Source: Gaiellasilicea sp963749515
GTDB taxonomy: Bacteria; Actinomycetota; Thermoleophilia; Gaiellales; Gaiellaceae
Direction: 5' to 3'
Assembly (NCBI GenBank): GCA_963749515.1
Contig: CAVVMR010000002.1
Coordinates: 137,002-201,001, forward strand
Length of the DNA stretch: 64,000 nucleotides
Part shown: positions 40,705-49,415 of the stretch, one piece after another
How the letters are laid out: every line of letters begins with the position of its first letter
How positions within the stretch are numbered: position 1 is the stretch's first letter
Position numbers and translations under genes: made by a program
Notes under the pieces: generated by a model
Databases searched by the model: none
What the model was told of the DNA's origin: nothing
Seen by the model: the letters and a program-made list of their open reading frames with translations, nothing else

Positions 40705-41880
40705 ACGCGCCCAAGAACCTCACGATCGTGCACGCCATTGCCCGGCTCAATGTCGGCGGCGCGGCGCTGCATGTGCTTCAGCTGGCACACGAGCAGCAGA
40801 AGCAGGGACACGACGTCGTCGTCGTGGCCGGCACGCTCGCAACGGGCGAGGAATCGATGGAGTACGCAGCAGACGAGTTGGGTGTCACCGTGCTCAGGCT
40901 CCCGGAGCTCCAGCGCGAGCTCTCACCGCGACGGGACGCGACGGCGATACGTGCGCTGCGCCGCATCCTGCGCACACGACGTCCCGACGTCCTTCACACG
41001 CACACGGCGAAGGCGGGCGCGACTGGACGAATCGCTGCGCTGCTGGCGGGCCGGGCGCGTCCGCGGGCGCTCGTCCACACCTATCACGGCCACGTCCTGA
41101 GCGGCTACTTCTCGCCGTCGCGTGAGCGCGTCTTCCGACTCATCGAGCGACTGCTGGGACGAATGACCAGGTGCTCTCGTCGCCGTGAGCGACGAGGTGC
41201 GAGACGACCTCGTCCGCTTCGGCGTCGCGCCGGCCGAGAGGATCTCGGTCGTGTCGTACGGCTTCGACCTGCCTGCTCCGAGCGACGCCGAGGTGGCGGC
41301 CGGCGCCCGGGCTCGAACGGACCTCGGCATTGGCGATGACACGTTCGTCGTCGGGTGGGCAGGCAGGCTGACGGCGATCAAGCGGCCACTCGACCTCATC
41401 CGCACACTGTCCGCGCTACTCGATCAGGGCGTGGACGCGCAACTCGTGATCGTCGGAGACGGCGAGGAGCGCTCCGCGGTGGAGGCTCTCGCCGGGAAGC
41501 TAGGGGTCACCGAACGCTGCCGGCTCGTCGGCTTCCAACAGGGGATGCGAGCCTGGTACGCCGCCTTTGACGCGACGCTCCTCACCTCCGCGAACGAGGG
41601 CACCCCGGTGGTCGCGATCGAGTCGCTCGCCGCCGAATGCCCGGTCGTCGCAACACGAGCGGGCGGCACTTCGACTGTCGTCCGCGACGGCGAAAGCGGC
41701 TTCCTGGAGTCGATCGGAGACACGCAAGCGCTCGCGGGCCGGCTGGCTGAGCTCGCACGCGACTGCGACCGGCGTCTGGCGCTCGGCCGTCGCGGCGGCG
41801 AGGACGTGCGCGAGCGCTTCGCGACCGGCCGAATGGCAGCTGAGATCGATGCCGTCTACCGCAGGGTGCTGGCGCGATGA
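40701..41880 (+). pseudogene. GT4-family glycosyltransferase, frameshifted in the middle
   Basis: About 392 residues after repair. The first frame gives NLTIVHAIARLNVGGAALHV (GGAA loop), VLHTHTAKAGATGRIAALLA near 95 and HTYHGHVLSGYFSPSRERVF near 127. It goes wrong after LLGRMT at 41168. The second frame picks up ALVAVSDEVRDDLVRFGVAP and continues FVVGWAGRLTAIKRPLDLIR and NEGTPVVAIESLAAECPVVA to 41880. Deleting one base within 41166-41172 (for example giving MTGALVAVS) joins the halves. This is a WcaL/ExpE-like GT4. Starts GTG in a GTGA overlap and ends in an ATGA overlap, so the operon structure is intact. Confidence 0.8.
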
Positions 41881-42992
41881 AGGTCGTCCACATCCACAAG
41901 CTCACCGGCGTCAGCGGCTCCGAGAACCACCTCCTCGCACTCTTGCCGGCTCTGAGGTCGGCCGGGCTCGACGCCCGCTTCATCGGCCTCGACGTACCCG
42001 GGAGCGACGCGCAACTCTTCTACGGCCACCTCGACGAACTGGGCGTCCCGTACCGCCAGGTGCGATGCGGGGTCGACATCAGCCCGCGCATGGCCCGCGA
42101 TGTGATCCGCGCGGTCCGGGCAGAGCGACCCGACCTCATCCATACGCACCTCGTGCACGGTGACGTCTACGGCGCGATCGCAGCCGGTGCGCTGCGGGTC
42201 CCATACCTCTCGACCCGGCACAACGACGATCGGTACCTGCTCGGGCCGTTCCGCTACGTCGACCGAGCCTTCGCTCGTGGCGCGCGGCGGTTGATCGCGA
42301 TCTCGGACGCCGTCAGGCGCTTCCTCGAAGCGGCGGGCCACGCACCGGAGAAGCTCGTCACGATTCCGTACGGACTCGACGAGCTCCCTTCCGCGCACGC
42401 CGAGGTGACACCCGAGGCCGTGGGGATTCCCGCCGACGCGCCCCTCGCAATCGCCGTCGGCAGGCTGATCGCGCAGAAGGACCACGCGACGCTCGTGCGC
42501 GCGTTCGCTCGCGTGCACGCCGAGTTGCCGCATGCGCGGCTCGCGATTCTCGGCAGCGGGCCGCTGGAGAGCGAGACACGGGCACTCGTCCGAGAGCTCG
42601 TTCTCGATGGCGCCGTCTCCCTTCCCGGACGCACCAACATCCGCGACTGGCTCGAGCGCGGCGACGTCTTCGTCCATACGTCCCGCTGGGAGGGGTTCGG
42701 GATCGTGCTGCTCGAGGCGATGCTCGCGTCGCTGCCTGTCGTTGCGACCGGCGTGAGCGCCGTGCCGGAGATCGTTGCGGACGGCGAAACGGGAGTCCTT
42801 GTGGACGAAGGAGACGTCAACGGCGTCGCACGTGCGCTCCGCGAACTGCTCGAGGATCCCGATCGCGCGCAGCGACTCGGCGCCGCGGGTCGCAGACGCG
42901 CGCTCAGCGACTTCTCGGTCGCGCGGATGACCGACCGCACCATCGAGGTGTATCGCGCCGCGCTACTCGGCGGTCGCGGCGGGCGGCCGTAG
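41877..42992 (+). CDS. GT4-family glycosyltransferase
   Basis: 371 residues. MKVVHIHKLTGVSGSENHLL carries the SGSENH loop seen in GT4 enzymes. LIHTHLVHGDVYGAIAAGAL lies near 85, PLAIAVGRLIAQKDHATLVR near 190 and WEGFGIVLLEAMLASLPVVA near 270. Third gene of the rightward operon 39406-42992, which contains the ligase-like protein and two transferases. Its final 30 bases overlap the convergent flippase gene. Confidence 0.92.
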   Translation: MKVVHIHKLTGVSGSENHLLALLPALRSAGLDARFIGLDVPGSDAQLFYGHLDELGVPYRQVRCGVDISPRMARDVIRAVRAERPDLIHTHLVHGDVYGAIAAGALRVPYLSTRHNDDRYLLGPFRYVDRAFARGARRLIAISDAVRRFLEAAGHAPEKLVTIPYGLDELPSAHAEVTPEAVGIPADAPLAIAVGRLIAQKDHATLVRAFARVHAELPHARLAILGSGPLESETRALVRELVLDGAVSLPGRTNIRDWLERGDVFVHTSRWEGFGIVLLEAMLASLPVVATGVSAVPEIVADGETGVLVDEGDVNGVARALRELLEDPDRAQRLGAAGRRRALSDFSVARMTDRTIEVYRAALLGGRGGRP

Positions 42993-44477
42993 CAGCTGCT
43001 GAGCGACCACCGCTCGCTCCTCGCGGTCGAATCCGAAGCGCCAGACGGCGAGGCTGCACGCAATCGCCCAGAGGCACCCGACGGGCAACAGCTCGAGACG
43101 TGTATCCAGGTCGCCGATGTGGCCGACGCCGAGAAGCACGACAGCGCCGGCCGCGAGCGCGGGCGGAAGCGGACGAAGGATCGCGCGCGCGAGGTCGATC
43201 GCGCGAGCTGACGCAGCCGGTGCTGCGAGCGCAGGAACGATGTAGAGCAGCAGGGCGGCATCGACGACCAGGGTCGCAAGCGCGACGCCCCAGATACCGA
43301 CGGTCGAGGCGAGCACGATGGAGACGACGACGTTCGCGGCGGCGGCGGCGACGAGAGTTCTGGCGACCTCGCGCTGCCGCGCACGCGCGATCAGGAACTG
43401 CGTGAGGAGGTAGATCGGCTGGTGCACGAGCGCGACGAGCGCCAGCAGGGCCATCACCGCGGCGCTCTCGCCGTACCCGTCACCGACCCAGGCCTCGATC
43501 AGCTGCCCGGGAAGGAAGAGCAGAGGCAGCGCGAGCAGGAGCGTCGCCGCCGTCACGCCACGGAGCCCGGTCAGCAACAACCGGCGCTGGCGGTCGATCT
43601 CACGCGAGCCCTCGTACTCCGAGAGCGCCGGATACAGCAGCCGCGTGCCGACGCTTCCAAGCCCGTACGCGAAGCTGAACAGCTTCGCCGGGATCGCGTA
43701 GAGCGCGGCCGCCTTGGCGCCGAGCACGATCCCGACCACGACGACGTCCGTCGAGAAGACAACGGTGTTGGCAATGTGCACGAGGAAGTTGCTCCAGCTG
43801 AACGACGTCAGCTCGCGGATCCGGGCACGCGTCACGTGCAGCCGGCTCAGCCTGAGATCCGGCAGCTCGGACCGGAGCCACGCGAGCGGAAGCACGAGTC
43901 TCAGCAACGTCGTCGCGAGGGTCAACGCTCCGAGCAGGATCAGGCCGCCGCCCCTCGGGATCAGGAGTGCGACGAGTACCGCGTAGAGCGCGGTGGAAAG
44001 GAAGTTCGCCAGGTTCTGGAGGTCGAAGCGCTGCTGGCCTAGGAGCAGGTTGTTGAAGAGCCCAAGGGGAAAGCGGAGCGCGATGCCCAGCACGACGAGA
44101 AACGTCGAGATTCTCGCGGGCCAGACCAGGTCGTCCGGCGTGGTCACGAGCTCTGGAACGAGCCAGGCGATCGCGAGCCCGACCGGCAGCGTGGCCGCTC
44201 CGATCACGCCGTAGAGCGCGAGCCCCACCGAGGCGAGGGCATTTGTGTCCTCGGGCGATCGGCGACCGCGTGCCTCCGCGGCGAACCGGACGATCGAGGG
44301 GCCGACGCCGAAGTCCAGCACCATCAGGTAGACGGTGATCGACCCGATGAAGGACCAGATGCCGAATCCCTCGGTTCCGACCTGGTGCAGGACGATGGGC
44401 GTGACGACGAGGCCGGAGACGATCGCGGCGCCGTACGTCGCGTAGATCCCGAGCGCGTTCCGCCGGAAGAACCGCAT
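42963..44477 (-). CDS. second Wzx-type polysaccharide flippase
   Basis: 504 residues with about 13-14 helices. MRFFRRNALGIYATYGAAIV and LHQVGTEGFGIWSFIGSITV match the polysaccharide transporter start. LFNNLLLGQQRFDLQNLANF near 140 is characteristic of the RfbX/Wzx-like group. The ATG at 44477 is chosen because upstream residues are antisense to the methyltransferase. It is 16 bases downstream of that methyltransferase. Distinct in sequence from the flippase at 23114, so it may serve a different repeat unit. Confidence 0.9.
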   Translation of the reverse strand: MRFFRRNALGIYATYGAAIVSGLVVTPIVLHQVGTEGFGIWSFIGSITVYLMVLDFGVGPSIVRFAAEARGRRSPEDTNALASVGLALYGVIGAATLPVGLAIAWLVPELVTTPDDLVWPARISTFLVVLGIALRFPLGLFNNLLLGQQRFDLQNLANFLSTALYAVLVALLIPRGGGLILLGALTLATTLLRLVLPLAWLRSELPDLRLSRLHVTRARIRELTSFSWSNFLVHIANTVVFSTDVVVVGIVLGAKAAALYAIPAKLFSFAYGLGSVGTRLLYPALSEYEGSREIDRQRRLLLTGLRGVTAATLLLALPLLFLPGQLIEAWVGDGYGESAAVMALLALVALVHQPIYLLTQFLIARARQREVARTLVAAAAANVVVSIVLASTVGIWGVALATLVVDAALLLYIVPALAAPAASARAIDLARAILRPLPPALAAGAVVLLGVGHIGDLDTRLELLPVGCLWAIACSLAVWRFGFDREERAVVAQQLLRPPAATAE

Positions 44478-44493
44478 TAGCTCCCGGCGGCAC

Positions 44494-45123
44494 TCATGCG
44501 ACGAGCCGCGCGACGAAAACCATGTCGCGTGAGAGAAGCCGCGGGTGGAGCCCTCGAAAGCGACCGCCGACGAAGGAGATCTCCGGACGTGCGAACCCGG
44601 CCAGGAGCGCAACGAGCGCCCGGGGCGAATACATGTGGAGGTGGGTCGGATCGTCCTCCGGTGGCTGCCCAGCGAGGAAGAGCAGCCTGCTCTGGAGGCG
44701 GAAGGCATTCGGGACCGACCCGGCAAAGGTCCCGCCGGGCCGCAAGACGCGGCGTATTTCTGCAACGACCTCCGCCGGTGCCCGCACGTGCTCGAGCATC
44801 TCGCCGGCGACCACGACGTCGAAGGACCGGTCGTCGAACGGCAGCGGATCCTCGACGTTCCCGTGGACCGGCTTGATGCCCCGTTCCGTTGCGCGCCGAA
44901 GTGCGCCGTAGTCGACATCGAGCCCGATCACCTCGTTGCCGGGCAGATAGTGCTGGGCGACGGCACCGGAGCGGCAGCCAAGGTCGAGCACCCGGTGTCC
45001 GGGACCACCGACCGCTGCCACCAGCAGCGGCACGCGCTCGGGGACGAACACGAACTCGCCGGCATCGCGCCGGTCGCGATGGTGCGCCTCGTACCGGCGC
45101 CGAATCCTCTCTAGCTCAGACAT
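44494..45123 (-). CDS. class I SAM-dependent methyltransferase
   Basis: 209 residues. GHRVLDLGCRSGAVAQHYLP near 45 is motif I. NEVIGLDVDYGALRRATERG, SFDVVVAGEMLEHVRAPAEV near 105 and LRPGGTFAGSVPNAFRLQSR near 135 follow. HLHMYSPRALVALLAGF near 165 is the H-x-H-x-Y-S block of polysaccharide methyltransferases. ATG 45123 is preceded by TAGTGT (45142-45137) 13 bases upstream. It starts a two-gene operon with the second flippase. Confidence 0.88.
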   Translation of the reverse strand: MSELERIRRRYEAHHRDRRDAGEFVFVPERVPLLVAAVGGPGHRVLDLGCRSGAVAQHYLPGNEVIGLDVDYGALRRATERGIKPVHGNVEDPLPFDDRSFDVVVAGEMLEHVRAPAEVVAEIRRVLRPGGTFAGSVPNAFRLQSRLLFLAGQPPEDDPTHLHMYSPRALVALLAGFARPEISFVGGRFRGLHPRLLSRDMVFVARLVA

Positions 45124-45162
45124 CGCCGCGCCACCTACACTAGAGCGGCCCGCGGCCACGGG

Positions 45163-46323
45163 CTACCCGCGAAGCTTCTGGAACGCTGCGAACGCGGGCT
45201 TCTTGGCGCCCGACGCCGTGAGCAGGCCGGACTGCCAGCCGTCGTTCGCGAGCTGCCGCTCGTCGCGGAGCAGGAACCAGAGGAACATGTCGATCCGGGG
45301 GTGCCGCTTCGCGATCCCGTACGCCTGCGTCAGGTACTTCGCCTGCTTGGCACGGGAGACGCCGAACGTCCGGTCCGGCGGATTGGTCTGATAGCCGTAT
45401 TCGGTGATCCAGATCCGCTTGTTGCCGAAGAGCCGCGTGACCTCGGTGACGAGCAACTGGAAGTTTCCGAGCGTGATGGCGGTCGCCGCGTTGCCGTGGA
45501 TCCCGGGCGGCGGCGGGGTGCTCGGCGTCTCGCGCGGCGCGCCGTAGTACGGGTGGTGGGCGTACGCGTCGAAGCCTTTCGCGCCTGCCTTCTTCATTGC
45601 CCGCATAAAGGGCAGCGGCGACACGGCCGGCCTCGCCGAGTTCGGATTGTTGTTTCCGCGCGGGCCGGTGACGCCGCACGCAACCTTCGACGCGCCTATC
45701 GTCGTCTTGCGGATGCCCTTGACGATCGCGTTGCAGATCTTCGCGTAGTCGATCGCGCTCTGGATCACGAGCTTGCCCCCGACACGGCGATACTGGGGCC
45801 GCAGAAAGGCCGGGTTGTTCGGCTCGTTCCAGGCGAGCCAGCTGCGCACCGCCGGGATGATCCGCCCGTCCGGGCCCGCGAACGTGCCGTTGTAGCGCCG
45901 GGCCGCGGCAGTCGCGAAGCGTTCGAGATCGAGTGCGTTCCGCGGCACGCGGTTGACACCTGCGGCGCCGTTCGCCCAGGGCGGAGTCCCGATGATCGAG
46001 AACATGACCTTGATCCCGTTCTGCTGCGCGTAGTGCACGGTGCGGTCGTAGACCGCCCACTGGTAGGCCGGATCGTTCGGGTTCATCGGGTTGACCGGTC
46101 GTCGCCTGGCGACGCCGTTCGGGCCGCCCCAGACGAGGTTGACGCGAATCACCTGCGTCCGCAGCTGCTTCAGCATCGGGAAGACCTGATCGGGGTTTCC
46201 GTAGTTGATCGACGTGTCGTCGAAGAGCCCGACCTGGAGGAAGCGCGACGCGCTCGCCGCAGGCACGCAGAGTGCGGCGGTCGCCACGACGACGGCCGCC
46301 GCCGTGATCAGGCGCCTAGACAA
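45163..46323 (-). CDS. secreted glycoside hydrolase-like protein (GH5/GH39 clan A type)
   Basis: 386 residues from TTG 46323 (8-base overlap with the decarboxylase gene). A signal peptide is plain: RRLITAAAVVVATAALCVPA followed by ASA. The barrel has AWNEPNNP near 165 (general acid Glu after Asn), AYAHHPYYG near 255, and WITEYGYQTNPPD near 315 (likely nucleophile Glu), then FLWFLLRDE near 350. These are the clan GH-A landmarks. It may cut or trim the surface glycan outside the cell. The substrate is unknown. Confidence 0.8.
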   Translation of the reverse strand: MSRRLITAAAVVVATAALCVPAASASRFLQVGLFDDTSINYGNPDQVFPMLKQLRTQVIRVNLVWGGPNGVARRRPVNPMNPNDPAYQWAVYDRTVHYAQQNGIKVMFSIIGTPPWANGAAGVNRVPRNALDLERFATAAARRYNGTFAGPDGRIIPAVRSWLAWNEPNNPAFLRPQYRRVGGKLVIQSAIDYAKICNAIVKGIRKTTIGASKVACGVTGPRGNNNPNSARPAVSPLPFMRAMKKAGAKGFDAYAHHPYYGAPRETPSTPPPPGIHGNAATAITLGNFQLLVTEVTRLFGNKRIWITEYGYQTNPPDRTFGVSRAKQAKYLTQAYGIAKRHPRIDMFLWFLLRDERQLANDGWQSGLLTASGAKKPAFAAFQKLRG

Positions 46324-47254
46324 CGATCGGTTCCGTCGGCGTCGCGGAGCGGAGCCGATGGAGGCCCTCGTCGAGTGAGATCTCAGGCTCCCAGCCGAGC
46401 AGCTGGCGAGCGCGGGTGATGTCGGGCTCCCGCTGCTTCGGGTCGTCCGTCGGCAGCGCCTCGTGAACGATCTCGCTCGAGCTGTCCCAGACCTCGATCA
46501 CCTTCTCGGCGAGCTGGAGGAGCGTGAACTCCTGCGGGTTGCCGATGTTCACAGGCATGTGCTCGCCGCTCTCGGCCAGCAGGATCAGCCCTCTAATGAG
46601 GTCGTCGACGTAACAGAAGCTGCGCGTCTGGGACCCGTCGCCGAAGACGGTGAGCGGCTTCTGCTCCATCGCTTGCCGGATGAAGGTCGGGATCGCCCGG
46701 CCATCGTGGGGGCGCATCCGTGGGCCGTAGGTGTTGAAGATCCGGACGATCGCGGTGTCGACGCCCTGCTGGCGGTGGTAGGCCATCGTCAGCGCCTCGG
46801 CGTAGCGCTTCGCCTCGTCGTAGACGCCGCGCGGCCCGATCGGGTTCACGTGTCCCCAGTAGGTCTCCGGCTGAGGGTGTACCTGCGGGTCGCCGTACAC
46901 CTCGCTCGTCGACGCCAGCAGGAAGCGCGCGCGCTTGAACTTCGCGAGGCCGAGTGCGTTGTGCGTCCCGTAGGAGCCGACCTTCAGCGTCTGCAGGGGC
47001 AGCCGCAGGTAGTCGATCGGGCTCGCCGGGCTCGCGAGGTGGTAGACGAAGTCCACCGGCTCCTCGATGCGGATCTCGTGCGTCAGGTCGCGCGGGACGA
47101 AGACGAACTCGTCGCCGCGGTTGTGCTCGATGTTCGCCAGCGAGCCGGTCTCCAGGTTGTCGACACAGATGACGCGATGGCCCTTCGCGAGCAGAGCATC
47201 CGTGAGATGGGAGCCGAGGAAGCCGGCGCCGCCCGTTACGACCGAGGTTGGCAT
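46316..47254 (-). CDS. UDP-glucuronate decarboxylase (UDP-xylose synthase)
   Basis: 312 residues. SVVTGGAGFLGSHLTDALLA, VYHLASPASPIDYLRLPLQT near 75, LASTSEVYGDPQVHPQPETY near 112 and RGVYDEAKRYAEALTMAYHR near 142 (catalytic Tyr and Lys) are diagnostic of UXS. RIFNTYGPRMRPHDGRAIPT follows. It makes UDP-xylose. ATG 47254 is favoured over an upstream in-frame start at 47275 because TAGCAT (47268-47263) lies 8 bases before it. Co-transcribed with the secreted hydrolase. Confidence 0.92.
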   Translation of the reverse strand: MPTSVVTGGAGFLGSHLTDALLAKGHRVICVDNLETGSLANIEHNRGDEFVFVPRDLTHEIRIEEPVDFVYHLASPASPIDYLRLPLQTLKVGSYGTHNALGLAKFKRARFLLASTSEVYGDPQVHPQPETYWGHVNPIGPRGVYDEAKRYAEALTMAYHRQQGVDTAIVRIFNTYGPRMRPHDGRAIPTFIRQAMEQKPLTVFGDGSQTRSFCYVDDLIRGLILLAESGEHMPVNIGNPQEFTLLQLAEKVIEVWDSSSEIVHEALPTDDPKQREPDITRARQLLGWEPEISLDEGLHRLRSATPTEPIVV

Positions 47255-47262
47255 TCGGCGGG

Positions 47263-47336
47263 ATGCTAGCGGCATGGGCTGTCGGCAAGCCGTTCGCTAA
47301 CGAAATCCGTACCTCTGCCGGACTCGCTCGTAGACT
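47263..47336. promoter_or_regulatory. divergent leaderless promoters (UDP-xylose synthase / LCP gene)
   Basis: TAGCAT on the minus strand (47268-47263) is 8 bases before ATG 47254. TAGACT on the plus strand (47331-47336) is 6 bases before GTG 47343. The 88-base gap holds no other recognisable signal. Confidence 0.5.
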
Positions 47337-47342
47337 GAGGCC

Positions 47343-48749
47343 GTGGCCGCGCCGACGGGTCGAGGGTTCGTTGCCGGTTTCCTCTCCATGGTGCTTCCGG
47401 GAGCCGGCCAGCTCTACGTGGGCGCGCGACGGCGGGGCTTCATCCTGCTCGGGGTCACCGGCGCCACGCTGCTCGCGGTGCTCGTGCTCGCCTCGTGGGT
47501 CTCCGTGGATGCCGTCTGGGGCGTCGACCGGCGGCTCGTCGCGACGATCCTCGCGGTCGACCTCGCGCTGCTCGCCTTCAGGCTCTTCGCGGTCGTGGAC
47601 GCCTCGCGGGGCGGCTGGGCAGCCGGGCTCGCGGTGCTCGTGGCGCTGACAGCGGCCCCCCACGTCGCCGCCGGCTACCTGACGGTCCGCGGCTACGACG
47701 TGCTCGAGGACGTCTTCGCAGACGAGGAGCCGTGCGGCACCGCCTGCGACCGCGGCAGCGTGCTCCTCTCGCACGAGGTCGTGCCCCTGCCGCAGTGGGT
47801 GCCGAAGGATGCGTGGGAGTGGGCGCTCGTCGAGCGGCTCGGCCCCGGCGAGGTGGCGCCGCTCGAGGCGGACGCGCGCGTGCTGGCCGACGCGAAGCGG
47901 GCGAGGACGAAGCCGTGGACGACGATCCTCCTGCTCGGAACCGACGAGGGCCCCGGGAACTGGGGCGCCCGAACGGACACGATCATCCTCGCCGCGATCC
48001 AGCACGACACGGGACGCGCCGCCGCCTTCGGGATCCCGCGCAACCTCGCCCAGGTGCCGCTCGGCGCGGGAGCGAAGCCGTTCAAGCAGCCGCTCAACGC
48101 TCTCTACGGCCTCTCCGGCGGCGGCGAGGAGGGGACGACGAGGCTCAAGCAGGCGGTCTCGAGCCTGCTCGGGATCCGGGTCGACTACTACGCGATGGTC
48201 AACCTGGTCGGCTTCGCCGACCTCGTCGACGCGCTCGGAGGCGTCGAGATCGCGGTGAAGGAACGGCTGGTGGACGAGGTGACGCGGCCGGCGTGGGGCG
48301 AGCCGAAGCCGTCGATCGACGTCGTGCCCGGCCGCACCTACCGCTTCTACGGCCGCGAGGCACTCGCCTACGTCCGCTCGCGCAAGTCCTCGAGCGACTA
48401 CACGCGGATGGCGCGGCAGCGTTGCTTCCTGAGCGCGATGGCGGACCAGCTCGACCCGGTGCGCGTGCTCCGCAACTTCGGGTCGCTGGCACGGACGATC
48501 GAGTCGAACGTGCACACCGACATCCCACTGAACCGGCTCCCATCGCTCGTCCGTCTCGTCAGCTCGGTCGACTCGAAGGAGACGCTGACGGTCACCTTCG
48601 GCGCCGACTACTTCTTCGGCCGGCAGAAACGGGGCAACTACCCGGTGCCGGCCCTCGGCCGCATCCAGACGACCGTGCGCCTGGCAATCCAGCGGCCCGA
48701 GCTGCTGAAGAAGACGGGCCAGGCGAAGACGACAGGCCAGAGCTGCTGA
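47343..48749 (+). CDS. LytR-CpsA-Psr (LCP) family glycopolymer transferase
   Basis: 468 residues from GTG 47343. The first 115 residues hold about four hydrophobic segments, beginning FLSMVLPGAGQLYVGARRRG. The LCP domain follows: TTILLLGTDEGPGNWGARTD near 195 (LGTD-x-R-x-D, phosphate and Mg binding), AFGIPRNLAQVPLG near 228, VDYYAMVNLVGFADLVDALG near 280 and GREALAYVRSRKSSSDYTRM near 340 with conserved Arg residues. LCP enzymes move a lipid-linked glycan onto the cell wall. The extra N-terminal helices are longer than usual. Monocistronic. Confidence 0.9.
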   Translation: MAAPTGRGFVAGFLSMVLPGAGQLYVGARRRGFILLGVTGATLLAVLVLASWVSVDAVWGVDRRLVATILAVDLALLAFRLFAVVDASRGGWAAGLAVLVALTAAPHVAAGYLTVRGYDVLEDVFADEEPCGTACDRGSVLLSHEVVPLPQWVPKDAWEWALVERLGPGEVAPLEADARVLADAKRARTKPWTTILLLGTDEGPGNWGARTDTIILAAIQHDTGRAAAFGIPRNLAQVPLGAGAKPFKQPLNALYGLSGGGEEGTTRLKQAVSSLLGIRVDYYAMVNLVGFADLVDALGGVEIAVKERLVDEVTRPAWGEPKPSIDVVPGRTYRFYGREALAYVRSRKSSSDYTRMARQRCFLSAMADQLDPVRVLRNFGSLARTIESNVHTDIPLNRLPSLVRLVSSVDSKETLTVTFGADYFFGRQKRGNYPVPALGRIQTTVRLAIQRPELLKKTGQAKTTGQSC

Positions 48750-48754
48750 CTGTG

Positions 48755-48803
48755 TAGCGTCGCCCAGGAAGAGCGTCCCGGAACGAGCGAACGAAAGGAA
48801 GAG
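48755..48803 (+). promoter_or_regulatory. promoter and ribosome site of the RibD-like gene
   Basis: TAGCGT at 48755-48760 is a possible -10. AAAGGAAGAG at 48794-48803 is a good ribosome site just before ATG 48807. Confidence 0.4.
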
Positions 48804-48806
48804 ATC

Positions 48807-49403
48807 ATGGGCAAGACGATCATGGGGGCGATCGTTTCCCTGGATGGGTTCATGGCCGACGACAACGACGGCATCGGGCCGCTGTTCGACTGGTTGGGCA
48901 ACGGCGATGTCGCCTGGAGCTTCCCGGGCTCCGACGACCAGGCCCTGACCACCCAGGCGTCGTCCGACTTCATGCTGGGCGTGTACGGCGACATGGCTGC
49001 CAATGTGATCGGGCGCAGGGTGTTCGACATGACCAACGGCTGGGACGGCAAGCCGGCCGCCGGCGAGCACGTCTTCGTCGTCACCCACCAGCCGCCGACG
49101 GACTGGGCGCACGCCGACACCGCACCGTTCACCTTCATCAACGGCGTCGAGGAGGCGATTGCCGCCGCCAGGGAGTTCGCCGGCGACCGGGTCGTCGACG
49201 TCGCGGCCGGTCAGATCGGCGGGCAAGCGCTCAGGCTCGGGCTGATCGACCAGGTGGTCGTCAATCTGGTCCCCACGGTCTTCGGCTCCGGCCGCCCGTT
49301 CTTCGCCACCGGCGCCATGGACGAGCCACTGCTGTTGGAGAACCCGACGACGATCGTGCAGGGCGACCGGGTCACCCACCTGCTCTACGACGTCAGACGC
49401 TGA
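48807..49403 (+). CDS. dihydrofolate reductase-family protein (RibD C-terminal domain)
   Basis: 198 residues. MGAIVSLDGFMADDNDGIGP is the standard start of this family, followed by NVIGRRVFDMTNGWDGKPAA near 72, FVVTHQPPTDWAHADTAPF near 93 and DVAAGQIGGQALRLGLIDQV near 130. They are NADPH-dependent reductases of unknown substrate in actinobacteria. This gene looks unrelated to glycan synthesis; it has its own promoter and a strong ribosome site. Confidence 0.88.
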   Translation: MGKTIMGAIVSLDGFMADDNDGIGPLFDWLGNGDVAWSFPGSDDQALTTQASSDFMLGVYGDMAANVIGRRVFDMTNGWDGKPAAGEHVFVVTHQPPTDWAHADTAPFTFINGVEEAIAAAREFAGDRVVDVAAGQIGGQALRLGLIDQVVVNLVPTVFGSGRPFFATGAMDEPLLLENPTTIVQGDRVTHLLYDVRR

Positions 49404-49415
49404 CGCGCGAAAGCT

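Noticed and set aside
26550..41172. Phase variation by slipped G-runs in glycosyltransferase genes
   Set aside because: The affected runs are only two or three bases long, far shorter than contingency tracts. Assembly error or ordinary mutation is more likely.
46593..49379. 928-codon minus-strand open frame
   Set aside because: Antisense to the LCP and RibD-like genes and out of frame with the UDP-xylose synthase; no motif in its translation. Typical of high-GC DNA.
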